From: Actinomadura chibensis NBRC 106107
GTDB taxonomy: Bacteria > Actinomycetota > Actinomycetes > Streptosporangiales > Streptosporangiaceae
DNA length: 64,000 nt
NCBI RefSeq assembly: GCF_001552135.1
Contig: NZ_BCQP01000016.1
Location: 124,001 to 188,000 of the forward strand
Direction: 5' to 3'
Positions within the stretch are counted from its first letter, which is position 1. Each line of letters begins with the position of its first letter. A program made the position numbers and the translations under genes. The notes under the pieces were generated by a model. The model saw only the letters and a list, made by a program, of their open reading frames with translations, ran no database searches and was not told the origin of the DNA. Shown piece after piece: positions 17,932-25,296 of this stretch.

Positions 17932-20583
17932 GTGACGAAGTCGGAGGCCCCCGGCGGGACGCACGGGCGGCCGCGTACCCACCCGATCTGGCGAAGGATC
18001 GCGCTTCTCCTCGCGGTGCCGCTCACGGCGCTGCTCGTGCAGTGGGGCATCCCGGCCGTGGTCACACTGTCGAACGCGCTCCAGCGGTACGACTACTCCA
18101 CCGTGTACAACGAGGTCGGCGTGCCCGCGACCACGGTGACGGAGGCGCTCCAGGACGAGCGGACCGCCGCCGTCCGCCTCCTGAACGACAACTGGAAGCC
18201 GGACAAGCAGCGCTACGACGAGCAGGTCGTGGACACGGACGCGGCGGTCGCCGCGTTCCGCAAGCGGGCCCTGTCGGCGAAGACCCGGGACGCGATGGAC
18301 GACTCCACCACGACCCGCGTGCGCCGGCTCAGCGACGCCTACGACGAGCTCGTGACGCTGCGGGCCCGGGTCGCCACCGGCGCCACCACGACGATCGGCG
18401 CCATCAACGGCTACAGCAAGATCGCCGACAACACGATCCGGCTGCTGACCACGCTGGTGAGCGTCGACGACGTGACGACGTACCAGCACACGAACGCGCT
18501 GCTGCACAACTACTGGGCCCGCGAGCTCATGCTCCGCGAGGACGCGCTGCTGTCCACCCTGCGGGGCGGGCCGATGAGCGCGACGAACCGCACGGCCTTC
18601 GCCTCCTACGCCGAGGGGCGCCGCCAGTTCTTCGAGCTCGGCCGGACCGAGGCCGAAGGCACGATAGAGAAAATCATGTACGATCTGGCGAACTCATCGG
18701 CCTTCACCACGTATACGACGCTGGAGAACTCCGTCGTGAACAACGGTCTGGCGCCCGACCCGAGGGAGTGGCGGTCCGCGATCGCGGCGCTCTCCCCGGT
18801 CTGGTTCGACGCGGCCGCGCAGGCCCAGACCGTGGTGAACAACGACGACGTGAAGCCCGCCGGGCGCCGGATCATGCTCGGCTTCTACCTGATCGGCGTC
18901 ATCGGCCTCGTCAGCCTCATCGTCTCGGTCGTCCTGTCGCTGCTGTTCGCGCGGCGGCTCACCGCCGAGCTGCGGGCGCTGCAGGAGTCGGCGCAGCGGC
19001 TCGCGAACGAGCGGCTGCCGCGCGTCGTCGCGAAACTGAGACGCGGTGAGACGGTCGACGTGGAAGCGGAGTCTCCACCGCCCGCGACCGGGCGGACGAA
19101 GGAGATCGTCAGCGTCAGCGAGGCGTTCGGGACGGTCCAGCGGACGGCGGTCGGCACGGCCGTCGGCGAGGCCGAGCTGCGCGCCAGCATCAACCGCGTG
19201 TTCATCAACCTGTCGTGGCGCAGCCAGTCGCTGCTGCACCGGCAGCTCAGGCTGCTCGACCAGATGGAGCGGCGCGCGGCGGGCCCCGAGGAGCTGGACG
19301 ACCTGTTCCGGCTGGACCACCTCACCACCCGCATGCGCCGGCACGCCGAGGGCCTCGTCATCCTCGCCGGGTCGCCGACCGTCCGCGCCTGGGACCACCC
19401 GGTCGCCGCCGAGGACGTCGTCCGCGCCGCCGTCGCCGAGATCGAGGACTACACCCGGGTCGAGGTGACGGGCGCGTCGTCGGTCGCGGTCAGCGGCGAC
19501 GTCGTCGCCGACGTCATCCACCTGCTCGCCGAGCTGATCGAGAACGCGGCCGTGTTCTCGCCGCCCGCCACCGAGGTCACCGTCAAGGTCGAGACGGTCG
19601 CCAACGGGCTCGCCGTCGAGATCGTCGACCGCGGCATCGGCCTGCACCCCGACGAGCTGGAGGAGCTCAACACCCGGCTCACCAGCGCCGCCGAGTTCGA
19701 CCTGGTCGACACCGAGCGGCTCGGGCTGTTCGTCGTCGCGCGGCTGGCCGCCCGGCACCGCATCAAGGTCTCGCTGCAGGCGTCCGCGTACGGCGGGACG
19801 ACCGCGATCGTGCTCGTCCCGCACGCGCTCGTCACGATCGACGACGACCTCTCGCGCGGCGGCCCGGCGCCCGGCACCGCCCGCACGCTGGTGGCCGCGT
19901 TCGCCGGCGGCGGCACCGCGCCGACCGGCCGGCAGCGGCTCGGCCGGCCGTCCCGCCCGGCGCTCCCCGGCGGGGCCGCGCCGACCCAGGCGGAGCCGCC
20001 GGACGACCTGCCGGACGACCTGCCGCCGGGCGAACCGCCGCTGGTCGTGCCCGCGTCCTCCTCGCCGTACGAGCCGCCGTCCTCGCCGTACGACACACCG
20101 CCGTCGCCGTACGAGCCGCCGGTGCCGCCGCACGACACGCCCGCCTCGCCGTACGAGCCGCCGACGTCCCCGTACGACCCGCCCGCGCCGTCCTACGAGG
20201 CGCCCGCGTCGCCCTACTTCACGCCGGAGGCCCCGCGCGACACGCCCGGCGGCCGCGTCCCGGCCGCCGAGGTCCCGGGGCAGATCATCGAGGCGGAGGT
20301 CGAGTCCAGCGAGGTCACCGGGCGGCTGCCGCGGCGCGTCCGGCAGAAGAACCTGGCTCCGCAGCTGCGCAGGGGCGCGGGGTCCCGGCGCGCCGACCGG
20401 CGCAAGCCCCCGCCGCCCGAGCGGCCGGCGGGCCGCGGCCCGGCCGACGACGACTTCGAGGAGCCCGTCCCTGAGCTCAGCCGCGACCTGATGTCCTCAC
20501 TACAGTCGGGATGGCTGCGCGGCAGGGTCGACGATGACGAACCGGACGATCCCGGTCAACTCGATGAATGGGGTGAACGATGA
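17932..20583 (+). CDS. cvnA: Conservon sensor ATPase CvnA (nitrate/nitrite-sensor-like histidine-kinase fold)
   Basis: An 883-residue membrane sensor. TM1 is at about residues 25-43, an extracellular helical domain resembling the NIT nitrate/nitrite sensor follows, and TM2 is at about 313-340. Then come a linker, a degenerate dimerisation region (WRSQSLLHRQLRLLDQMERR), and an ATPase domain with N box ELIENA (about 533) and G box DRGIGL (about 565). The tail is long and proline-rich, with SPYEPP-type repeats from about residue 709 to 773. In Streptomyces, CvnA forms a membrane complex with CvnB, C and D resembling a eukaryotic G-protein-coupled receptor system. GTG at 17932 has GGGAG upstream. 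Its stop overlaps the cvnB start as ATGA. Confidence 0.92.
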   Translation: MTKSEAPGGTHGRPRTHPIWRRIALLLAVPLTALLVQWGIPAVVTLSNALQRYDYSTVYNEVGVPATTVTEALQDERTAAVRLLNDNWKPDKQRYDEQVVDTDAAVAAFRKRALSAKTRDAMDDSTTTRVRRLSDAYDELVTLRARVATGATTTIGAINGYSKIADNTIRLLTTLVSVDDVTTYQHTNALLHNYWARELMLREDALLSTLRGGPMSATNRTAFASYAEGRRQFFELGRTEAEGTIEKIMYDLANSSAFTTYTTLENSVVNNGLAPDPREWRSAIAALSPVWFDAAAQAQTVVNNDDVKPAGRRIMLGFYLIGVIGLVSLIVSVVLSLLFARRLTAELRALQESAQRLANERLPRVVAKLRRGETVDVEAESPPPATGRTKEIVSVSEAFGTVQRTAVGTAVGEAELRASINRVFINLSWRSQSLLHRQLRLLDQMERRAAGPEELDDLFRLDHLTTRMRRHAEGLVILAGSPTVRAWDHPVAAEDVVRAAVAEIEDYTRVEVTGASSVAVSGDVVADVIHLLAELIENAAVFSPPATEVTVKVETVANGLAVEIVDRGIGLHPDELEELNTRLTSAAEFDLVDTERLGLFVVARLAARHRIKVSLQASAYGGTTAIVLVPHALVTIDDDLSRGGPAPGTARTLVAAFAGGGTAPTGRQRLGRPSRPALPGGAAPTQAEPPDDLPDDLPPGEPPLVVPASSSPYEPPSSPYDTPPSPYEPPVPPHDTPASPYEPPTSPYDPPAPSYEAPASPYFTPEAPRDTPGGRVPAAEVPGQIIEAEVESSEVTGRLPRRVRQKNLAPQLRRGAGSRRADRRKPPPPERPAGRGPADDDFEEPVPELSRDLMSSLQSGWLRGRVDDDEPDDPGQLDEWGER
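20056..20250 (+). repeat. SPYEPP-type tandem repeats in the CvnA tail
   Basis: The DNA repeats units close to tcgccgtacgagccgccg, encoding SPYEPP, SPYDTP, SPYEPP, PPHDTP, SPYEPP, SPYDPP, PSYEAP and SPYFTP. About eight units of six to nine residues follow one another with drift. The regular Tyr and acidic residues make it look selected rather than simple low-complexity Pro/Ala. Confidence 0.75.
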
Positions 20584-21026
20584 CCCAGCAGGCCCACCAC
20601 GCCACCGGCGAGCTCGACTGGCTGCTCGACGATCTGGTTCAGCGGGTCGGGGAGGTCCACCAGGCCGTCCTGCTCTCCCGGGACGGACTGGTCATGGGCG
20701 CCTCGGGCGGTGTCACCCGCAAGGACGCCGAGTTCCTCGCGGCACTGTCCTCGGGGTTCCACAGCCTCGCCAACGGCGCCCGCGAGCACTTCCAGGCCCG
20801 CCAGGTGCGGCAGACCGTCGTCGAGCTCGACGGCCTGCTGTTCTTCGTCATGCCCGCGGGCAACGGGAGCTGCCTCGCGGTGCTGAGCGACGCGGGCGGC
20901 AACGCCGGGCTCGTCGCCTACGAGACCACCATGCTGATCAAGCGGGTGCGGCGGACGCTCGCGGCCTCCCCGCGGGCCTCCGCCGAGCCGCAGGACCCGC
21001 AGTTGCGCTCGGGCGCCTCGGGCTGA
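20580..21026 (+). CDS. cvnB: Conservon roadblock/LC7 protein CvnB
   Basis: A 148-residue protein of the roadblock/LC7 fold: ELDWLLDDLVQRVGEVHQAVLLSRDGL at the N-terminus, GFHSLANGAREHF in the middle, and the terminal LVAYETTMLIKRVR helix. Roadblock proteins act as modulators of small GTPases; in conservons CvnB bridges the CvnA sensor and the CvnD GTPase. The start ATG overlaps the cvnA stop by four bases, indicating coupled translation and probably fixed stoichiometry. The acidic tail after residue 130 is variable. Confidence 0.93.
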   Translation: MTQQAHHATGELDWLLDDLVQRVGEVHQAVLLSRDGLVMGASGGVTRKDAEFLAALSSGFHSLANGAREHFQARQVRQTVVELDGLLFFVMPAGNGSCLAVLSDAGGNAGLVAYETTMLIKRVRRTLAASPRASAEPQDPQLRSGASG

Positions 21027-21033
21027 GCCGGCC

Positions 21034-21411
21034 GTGGAGACTCCGCGAGAACGCTGGGTCGGCCGGGACGCGGGCCCGGTCGTGCGGCCGTACGCGGTGA
21101 CCCGGGGGCGGACCCGCCCCCAGGGCATCGTCATAGACCTGGTCACGCTCCTCGTCGCCACGGGCCGCACCCCGGGCGAGAAGGTGTGGCTGTCCCGCGA
21201 GCAGCGCGTGCTGCTGGAGCTGTGCCGCCGGCCGTCCACCCCGGCCGACCTCGCCTCGGAGATCGACCTGCCGTTCCGGGTCGTGCAGATCCTCCTGGAG
21301 GACCTGTACCAGTACGGCCTGGTGGAGGAGACCAACCCCCAGGCCGAGCAGTCCGACCGCCCCGACCCACGCATCCTGATGAGAGTGCTCGATGAACTTC
21401 GCCGGCTCTAA
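21034..21411 (+). CDS. cvnC: Conservon DUF742 protein CvnC
   Basis: A 125-residue DUF742 protein. The family landmarks VRPYAVTRGRT (residues about 17-27), IDLVTLLVATG, and the winged-helix-like LSREQRVLLELCRRPSTPADLASEIDLP...VVQILLEDLYQYGLV are all present. It is a structural partner of CvnB and CvnD at the inner membrane face. It starts at GTG 21034, seven bases after the cvnB stop, and its last 20 bases overlap cvnD in another frame. Confidence 0.93.
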   Translation: METPRERWVGRDAGPVVRPYAVTRGRTRPQGIVIDLVTLLVATGRTPGEKVWLSREQRVLLELCRRPSTPADLASEIDLPFRVVQILLEDLYQYGLVEETNPQAEQSDRPDPRILMRVLDELRRL

Positions 21412-22009
21412 CGTCTCTCTGCCGGGCGACGCCGCGCTCGCGCCCCGCGGGGGCGAGGACGTCCCGCTGCACACGCTGAAGATCCTCGTCGCCGGCGGCT
21501 TCGGCGTCGGCAAGACCACCCTCGTCGGCGCGGTGAGCGAGATCCGCCCGCTGCGCACCGAGGAGGACCTCACCGACAAGTCCGTCGGCGTGGACGACCT
21601 CGGCGGCGTCGAGGCCAAGCGGACCACGACCGTCGCGATGGACTTCGGCCGCCTCACCTTCTCCGGCGGCGTCCGGCTGTACCTGTTCGGGACGCCCGGC
21701 CAGGAGCGGTTCTGGTTCATGTGGGACCAGATCGCCTACGGCGCGGTCGGCGCGATCGTCCTCGTCGACACCCGGCGGCTCACCACGAGCTTCGCCTCCA
21801 TCGACTTCTTCGAGCAGCGGGAGATCCCGTTCGTCATCGCGGCCAACGTCTTCGACGGCGCCCGCCGCTACCGCGAGGAGGACATCAGGGAGGCCCTCGA
21901 CGTCGAGCCGGAGGTGCCGGTCGTGCTGTGCGACGTCCGGCAGCGGGACATGGCGAAGGGCATCCTCGTCACGCTGGTCGAGCACGCGCTCCAGTCGTCA
22001 CGGCACTGA
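21392..22009 (+). CDS. cvnD: Conservon small GTPase CvnD
   Basis: A 205-residue Ras-like GTPase. Walker A is GGFGVGKTT (residues 35-43), the switch region contains Thr-rich KRTTTVAMDFG, Walker B/G3 is FGTPGQERFW, and the specificity loop is AANVFDG rather than canonical NKxD, as is usual in this family. It is the output switch of the conservon, with GTP loading read by CvnB/C. It overlaps cvnC at its start by 20 bases. Its last 12 bases overlap the end of the convergent TetR gene, so no terminator fits between them. Confidence 0.93.
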   Translation: MNFAGSNVSLPGDAALAPRGGEDVPLHTLKILVAGGFGVGKTTLVGAVSEIRPLRTEEDLTDKSVGVDDLGGVEAKRTTTVAMDFGRLTFSGGVRLYLFGTPGQERFWFMWDQIAYGAVGAIVLVDTRRLTTSFASIDFFEQREIPFVIAANVFDGARRYREEDIREALDVEPEVPVVLCDVRQRDMAKGILVTLVEHALQSSRH

Positions 22010-22609
22010 CCCCGCCGGTCCGGAGGCGGTCATCCGCGCGACGATCAGCGACGCGAGCGCGGCGTAGGCGGCGGAGTCGTCGAGGCCCGTCTCCGCCTCG
22101 ATCTCGCCCCGGTGGATCGCCTCCATGACCTGGCCCGCGACGGCGCCGACGAACGCCGCGTCGGCGGCGGCGCCCGCGCCGTCGGGGAACGCCTCGCGGA
22201 CGAGCCCCCGCACGCGCCGCACCGCGTAGCGCGTGTTCCGCTTGTAGATCTCGCGGGCGGGCGCGAACGCGTCCAGGTCGGCGAAGAAGGCGGGCGACGC
22301 GGGGGCCAGCTCGGCGGAGATCGCGCGCAGGTACGCGCCGACGCGCTCGCGCGGGTCGGCGCTCGCGTCCAGCACCGCCTCCACCCGCTCGGTCGCGCGG
22401 CGGAAGAACGCCCGGACGACCGCGACGATGATCTGCTCGCGGCTGGCGGCGACCGCGTACAGGGTGCTCTTCGAGCAGCGCAGCACGGCCGCGAGCTCCG
22501 CGACGCTGAGGTCGGCGAAGCCGCGGTCGAGGAACACCTCCATGAGCCGGTCGACGAGGTCGTCGCGCCGCCGCGCGGCCCGGGTCGCCCGCTCGTCCGT
22601 CGAGGTCAT
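21998..22609 (-). CDS. TetR family regulator
   Basis: A 203-residue regulator. The N-terminal helix-turn-helix is LMEVFLDRGFADLSVAELAA then LRCSKSTLYAVAASREQI, and the C-terminal domain is a TetR ligand-binding bundle. It is divergent from an acyl-CoA dehydrogenase across 73 bases with repeated GGTACC elements, so it probably represses that gene and itself, with an acyl-CoA or related ligand. I place the start at the ATG at 22609. A TACCGT hexamer ends eight bases before it with no RBS, suggesting a leaderless transcript. Confidence 0.87.
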   Translation of the reverse strand: MTSTDERATRAARRRDDLVDRLMEVFLDRGFADLSVAELAAVLRCSKSTLYAVAASREQIIVAVVRAFFRRATERVEAVLDASADPRERVGAYLRAISAELAPASPAFFADLDAFAPAREIYKRNTRYAVRRVRGLVREAFPDGAGAAADAAFVGAVAGQVMEAIHRGEIEAETGLDDSAAYAALASLIVARMTASGPAGSVP

Positions 22610-22682
22610 GCCGAGGACGGTACCAAAACGGGTTCGCCGGTACCGGACTTGGTACTGTGTGGGTGCCGAAAGGAGCCCGCCC
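22610..22682. promoter_or_regulatory. TetR operator / divergent promoter candidate
   Basis: GGTACC occurs at 22619-22624 and 22639-22644, exactly 20 bases apart. The outer heptamers GTACCAA (22620-22626) and TTGGTAC (22649-22655) form a perfect inverted repeat. TACTGT at 22653-22658 fits the actinobacterial -10 pattern TANNNT for the plus-strand gene, and TACCGT (22623 to 22618, minus) fits it for tetR. Operator elements overlapping both -10 boxes would let TetR repress both directions. Confidence 0.5.
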
Positions 22683-23825
22683 ATGCCCGTCACCCGGCAG
22701 CTGCCCACCCCCGAGTCCGCCGACCTCGTCGCGCTCACCCGCGAGATCGCGGCGAAGGAGCTGGCGCCGCGGGTCGCCGACGCCGAGCGCACCGGGACGT
22801 TCCCGCGCGAGGTGTTCGCCACGCTGGGCGGCGCCGGGCTGCTCACGCTCCCCTACCCGGAGGAGTTCGGCGGCGGCGGACAGCCGTACGAGGTCTACCT
22901 CCAGGTGCTGGAGGAGATCGGCGCGGTGTGGGCGAGCGTCGGCGTCGGCGTGAGCGTCCACTCCCTGTCCTGCTTCCCGCTGTTCTCCTACGGGACGGAC
23001 GGGCAGCGCGCCCGGTGGCTCCCCGACCTGCTGTCCGGCGAGCGGCTCGGCGCGTACTGCCTGTCGGAGGCGCACGCGGGCTCCGACCCGGGCGCGATGC
23101 GGGCGCGGGCCGTCCGGGACGGCGACTCCTACGTCCTGAACGGCGCCAAGGCGTGGACGACCCACGGCGGCGAGGCCGACTTCTACACGGTCATGGCCCG
23201 CACCTCCGACGACGGGGCGCGCGGCATCTCCTGCTTCCACGTCCCGGCGGGCACGCCGGGCCTGGAGTTCGACCGGCCCGAGGACAAGATGGGCCTGATG
23301 GGCTCGACGACGGCGACCGTCCGGTTCGTGGACGTCCGCGTCCCGGCCGACCACCTGATCGGACGCGAGGGCCAGGGCCTGCCCATCGCGCTCGCGGGCC
23401 TCGACGCCGGACGGCTCGGCATCGCCGCCGTCGCCACCGGCCTCGCCCAGGGCGCGCTCGACACCGCCGTCGCCTACGCCAAGGAGCGCGAGGCGTTCGG
23501 CAAGCCGATCATCCAGCACCAGGGCCTCGCGTTCGTGCTCGCCGACATGGCGGCGGCGATCGAGTCGGCCCGCGCCACCTACCTGTCGGCGGCCCGCCTC
23601 AAGGACGCGGGACGCCCCTACGGCCGCGAGGCGTCCATCGCGAAACTGGTCGCCACCGACAACGCCATGAAGGTGACGACGGACGCCGTCCAGGTCCTCG
23701 GCGGCGCGGGCTACACCCGCGACTTCCCGGTCGAGCGCTACATGCGCGAGGCCAAGGTGATGCAGATCTTCGAGGGCACCAACCAGATCCAGCGCCTAGT
23801 AATAGCCCGCGACCTCGCCCGCTAG
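22683..23825 (+). CDS. Acyl-CoA dehydrogenase
   Basis: A 380-residue FAD enzyme that introduces the alpha,beta double bond in acyl-CoA during fatty or branched-chain acid breakdown. The family signatures are CLSEAHAGSD (flavin contact), YVLNGAKAWTTHGG, FGKPIIQHQ, QVLGGAGYTRDFPVERYMREAK, and the terminal IFEGTNQIQR whose Glu is the catalytic base in short-chain members. AAAGGAG precedes the ATG. It is probably controlled by the divergent TetR. Its stop lies five bases from the kdpE stop. Confidence 0.93.
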   Translation: MPVTRQLPTPESADLVALTREIAAKELAPRVADAERTGTFPREVFATLGGAGLLTLPYPEEFGGGGQPYEVYLQVLEEIGAVWASVGVGVSVHSLSCFPLFSYGTDGQRARWLPDLLSGERLGAYCLSEAHAGSDPGAMRARAVRDGDSYVLNGAKAWTTHGGEADFYTVMARTSDDGARGISCFHVPAGTPGLEFDRPEDKMGLMGSTTATVRFVDVRVPADHLIGREGQGLPIALAGLDAGRLGIAAVATGLAQGALDTAVAYAKEREAFGKPIIQHQGLAFVLADMAAAIESARATYLSAARLKDAGRPYGREASIAKLVATDNAMKVTTDAVQVLGGAGYTRDFPVERYMREAKVMQIFEGTNQIQRLVIARDLAR

Positions 23826-23830
23826 AAACG

Positions 23831-24508
23831 TCAGGGTTCGAAGCGGTAGCCCATTCCGGGTTCGGTGATGAGGTGGCGCGGGCGGGACGGGTCGTCCTCC
23901 AGCTTGCGGCGCAGCGAGGCGAGGTAGACGCGCAGGTAGTTGGTCTCGCTGACGTGCTTCGGGCCCCACACCTCGGTGAGGAGCCGCTGCTGCGTGATCA
24001 GCCTGCCTGGGTTGCGCACCAGGATCTCCAGCACTCCCCATTCGGTCGGGGTGAGGTGGACCCGCGTGCCGCCTGGCCCGCTGACGAGTTTCGCGGCCAG
24101 GTCGACCGAGTGGCGGCCGACGTCCACCGCGGGCGGGGCCTCGTCGGCGGGCGCCCGGCGGATGAGCGCCCGGATCCGGGCCAGCAGCTCGTCGACGCCG
24201 AACGGCTTGGTCACGTAGTCGTCGGCGCCGGCGTCCAGCGCGTCGACCTTGTCGCCGCTGCCGGACCGCCCGGACAGGACGATGATCGGCACCTTCGACC
24301 AGCCGCGCAGCCCGCGGATCACGTCGGTGCCGTCCAGGTCGGGCAGCCCCAGGTCGAGGATCACCACGTCGGGGCGCCATTCCGCGGCGCCGGTGAGGGC
24401 GCGGCGACCGTCCCGGGCGAGCTGGACCTCGTAGTGGCGGGCCTGGAGGTTGAGCCGGAGGGTCGCCAGGATCTGCGGTGAGTCGTCCACCACCAGCACC
24501 CGCGTCAT
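23831..24508 (-). CDS. kdpE: KdpE-type response regulator
   Basis: A 225-residue OmpR/PhoB-class regulator. The receiver domain has Asp8-Asp9, phospho-acceptor Asp52 (VVILDLGLPD) and Lys101 (VTKPFG). The C-terminal winged helix has LTPTEWGVLEILVRNPGRLI and TNYLRVYLASLRRKLEDDP, close to KdpE, which activates the high-affinity K+ transporter. No kdpFABC or kdpD lies in this window. The start overlaps the stop of a small membrane protein gene as ATGA, the place where kdpD would be expected. Confidence 0.88.
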   Translation of the reverse strand: MTRVLVVDDSPQILATLRLNLQARHYEVQLARDGRRALTGAAEWRPDVVILDLGLPDLDGTDVIRGLRGWSKVPIIVLSGRSGSGDKVDALDAGADDYVTKPFGVDELLARIRALIRRAPADEAPPAVDVGRHSVDLAAKLVSGPGGTRVHLTPTEWGVLEILVRNPGRLITQQRLLTEVWGPKHVSETNYLRVYLASLRRKLEDDPSRPRHLITEPGMGYRFEP

Positions 24509-24876
24509 CGGCGTTCACTCCTCCGAGGGAGGGGGAAAGCGTCCGGGTCGTGCGCTCTTCGGGCGATCGGCCTCCCTCCGACGAGGCTCGCGGCCAGCCC
24601 GACTCCGACCAGCACGCCGAGCCGGGCCAGGTCGGGCATGCCGCCGATCGTCAGGCCGCCGTCCTCGACGACGTCGAAGCCGGTCACCAGCAGCCAGCCG
24701 ATGAGTCCCAGCGCCGCTCCGGCGACCGGCGGCGCCGCCCGCGACCACGCGGCGACCGACACCAGCACGACCGCGCAACCGACCCGCCAGTCCGCCGCCT
24801 TGAGCACGACCGCGAGGACGAACGCGCTCAACGAGCCGCCCGCGAGCTGCCAGGCCGCCGATTCCAGGCGATCCAT
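24505..24876 (-). CDS. Small membrane protein resembling the DUF4118 part of KdpD
   Basis: A 123-residue protein with four hydrophobic stretches. The order short helix, helix, GWLLVTGFDVVEDGGLTI, PDLARLGVLVGVGLAASLVGG resembles the four-helix DUF4118 module of KdpD, where a Trp/Phe-rich turn and a Leu-Thr-Ile strand precede the last helix. No kinase, USP or ATPase domain follows; the protein ends RRSERR and is coupled to kdpE. GGAGG precedes the ATG. It is either a shrunken KdpD remnant or an independent membrane partner of the regulator. The homology is by eye. Confidence 0.6.
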   Translation of the reverse strand: MDRLESAAWQLAGGSLSAFVLAVVLKAADWRVGCAVVLVSVAAWSRAAPPVAGAALGLIGWLLVTGFDVVEDGGLTIGGMPDLARLGVLVGVGLAASLVGGRPIARRAHDPDAFPLPRRSERR

Positions 24877-25296
24877 GGGGAGCCTCCGCCTTTCATGGAT
24901 TATCGGCCGCAGTTCTAGGCGCCGCGGATGGGTGTCTCCAGGGAATTCACATCCATGGGCTCACCGTAAGTTCCGGTTTCCGGCGCGGGAAGGATCGGCT
25001 ACGCGTTCTTCACGCCGTCGCCGGGAATCTTGACGCCGCCCTGACGCCGGGCTTCGCGATCAGCGGAAAGGCGCGGTTCCGGCAGTCGCGCGCCTGCCGG
25101 AACCGCGCGTATCGGCGGGCGCCCGACCGCGGTCGGCGGCGCCCGTCGGCGTCCCACGGAGCGGAGGGACTCCGCGGACGTTCGATAAAGGCCGGAATAC
25201 CCGGCCGGATTCGGCGAACGGAAGGGCGTCGCCCGGACCACTGTTGCCGAGCGGCATTAAAGAGGACAAGGATATTGATGGAGAATTAACGCCTGG
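24877..25296. other. 420-base intergenic region, structured, no convincing gene
   Basis: Short frames here lack an RBS and normal codon bias. The region holds the 15-base-pair hairpin at 25071-25108, a 14-base palindrome CCGACCGCGGTCGG at 25123-25136 and a GGCCGG/CCGGCC stem at 25190-25206. It also holds a relatively A/T-rich tail at 25240-25296, with a possible four-codon frame (ATG GAG AAT TAA). It lies downstream of the lysA-like operon and upstream of the membrane protein/kdpE unit, both on the minus strand. Confidence 0.5.
25071..25108. terminator. 15-bp perfect hairpin, probable terminator
   Basis: GCGCGGTTCCGGCAG and CTGCCGGAACCGCGC pair perfectly around an eight-base loop. On the minus strand it follows the lysA-like gene by about 190 bases and is trailed by CTTTCC, so a terminator for that unit is the simplest reading. 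Its distance and neighbouring stems also allow a regulatory RNA. Confidence 0.55.

Noticed and set aside
23831..24876. A complete kdp potassium operon
   Set aside because: Only kdpE and a small membrane protein are present; no kdpF, A, B, C or kinase frame lies beside them.
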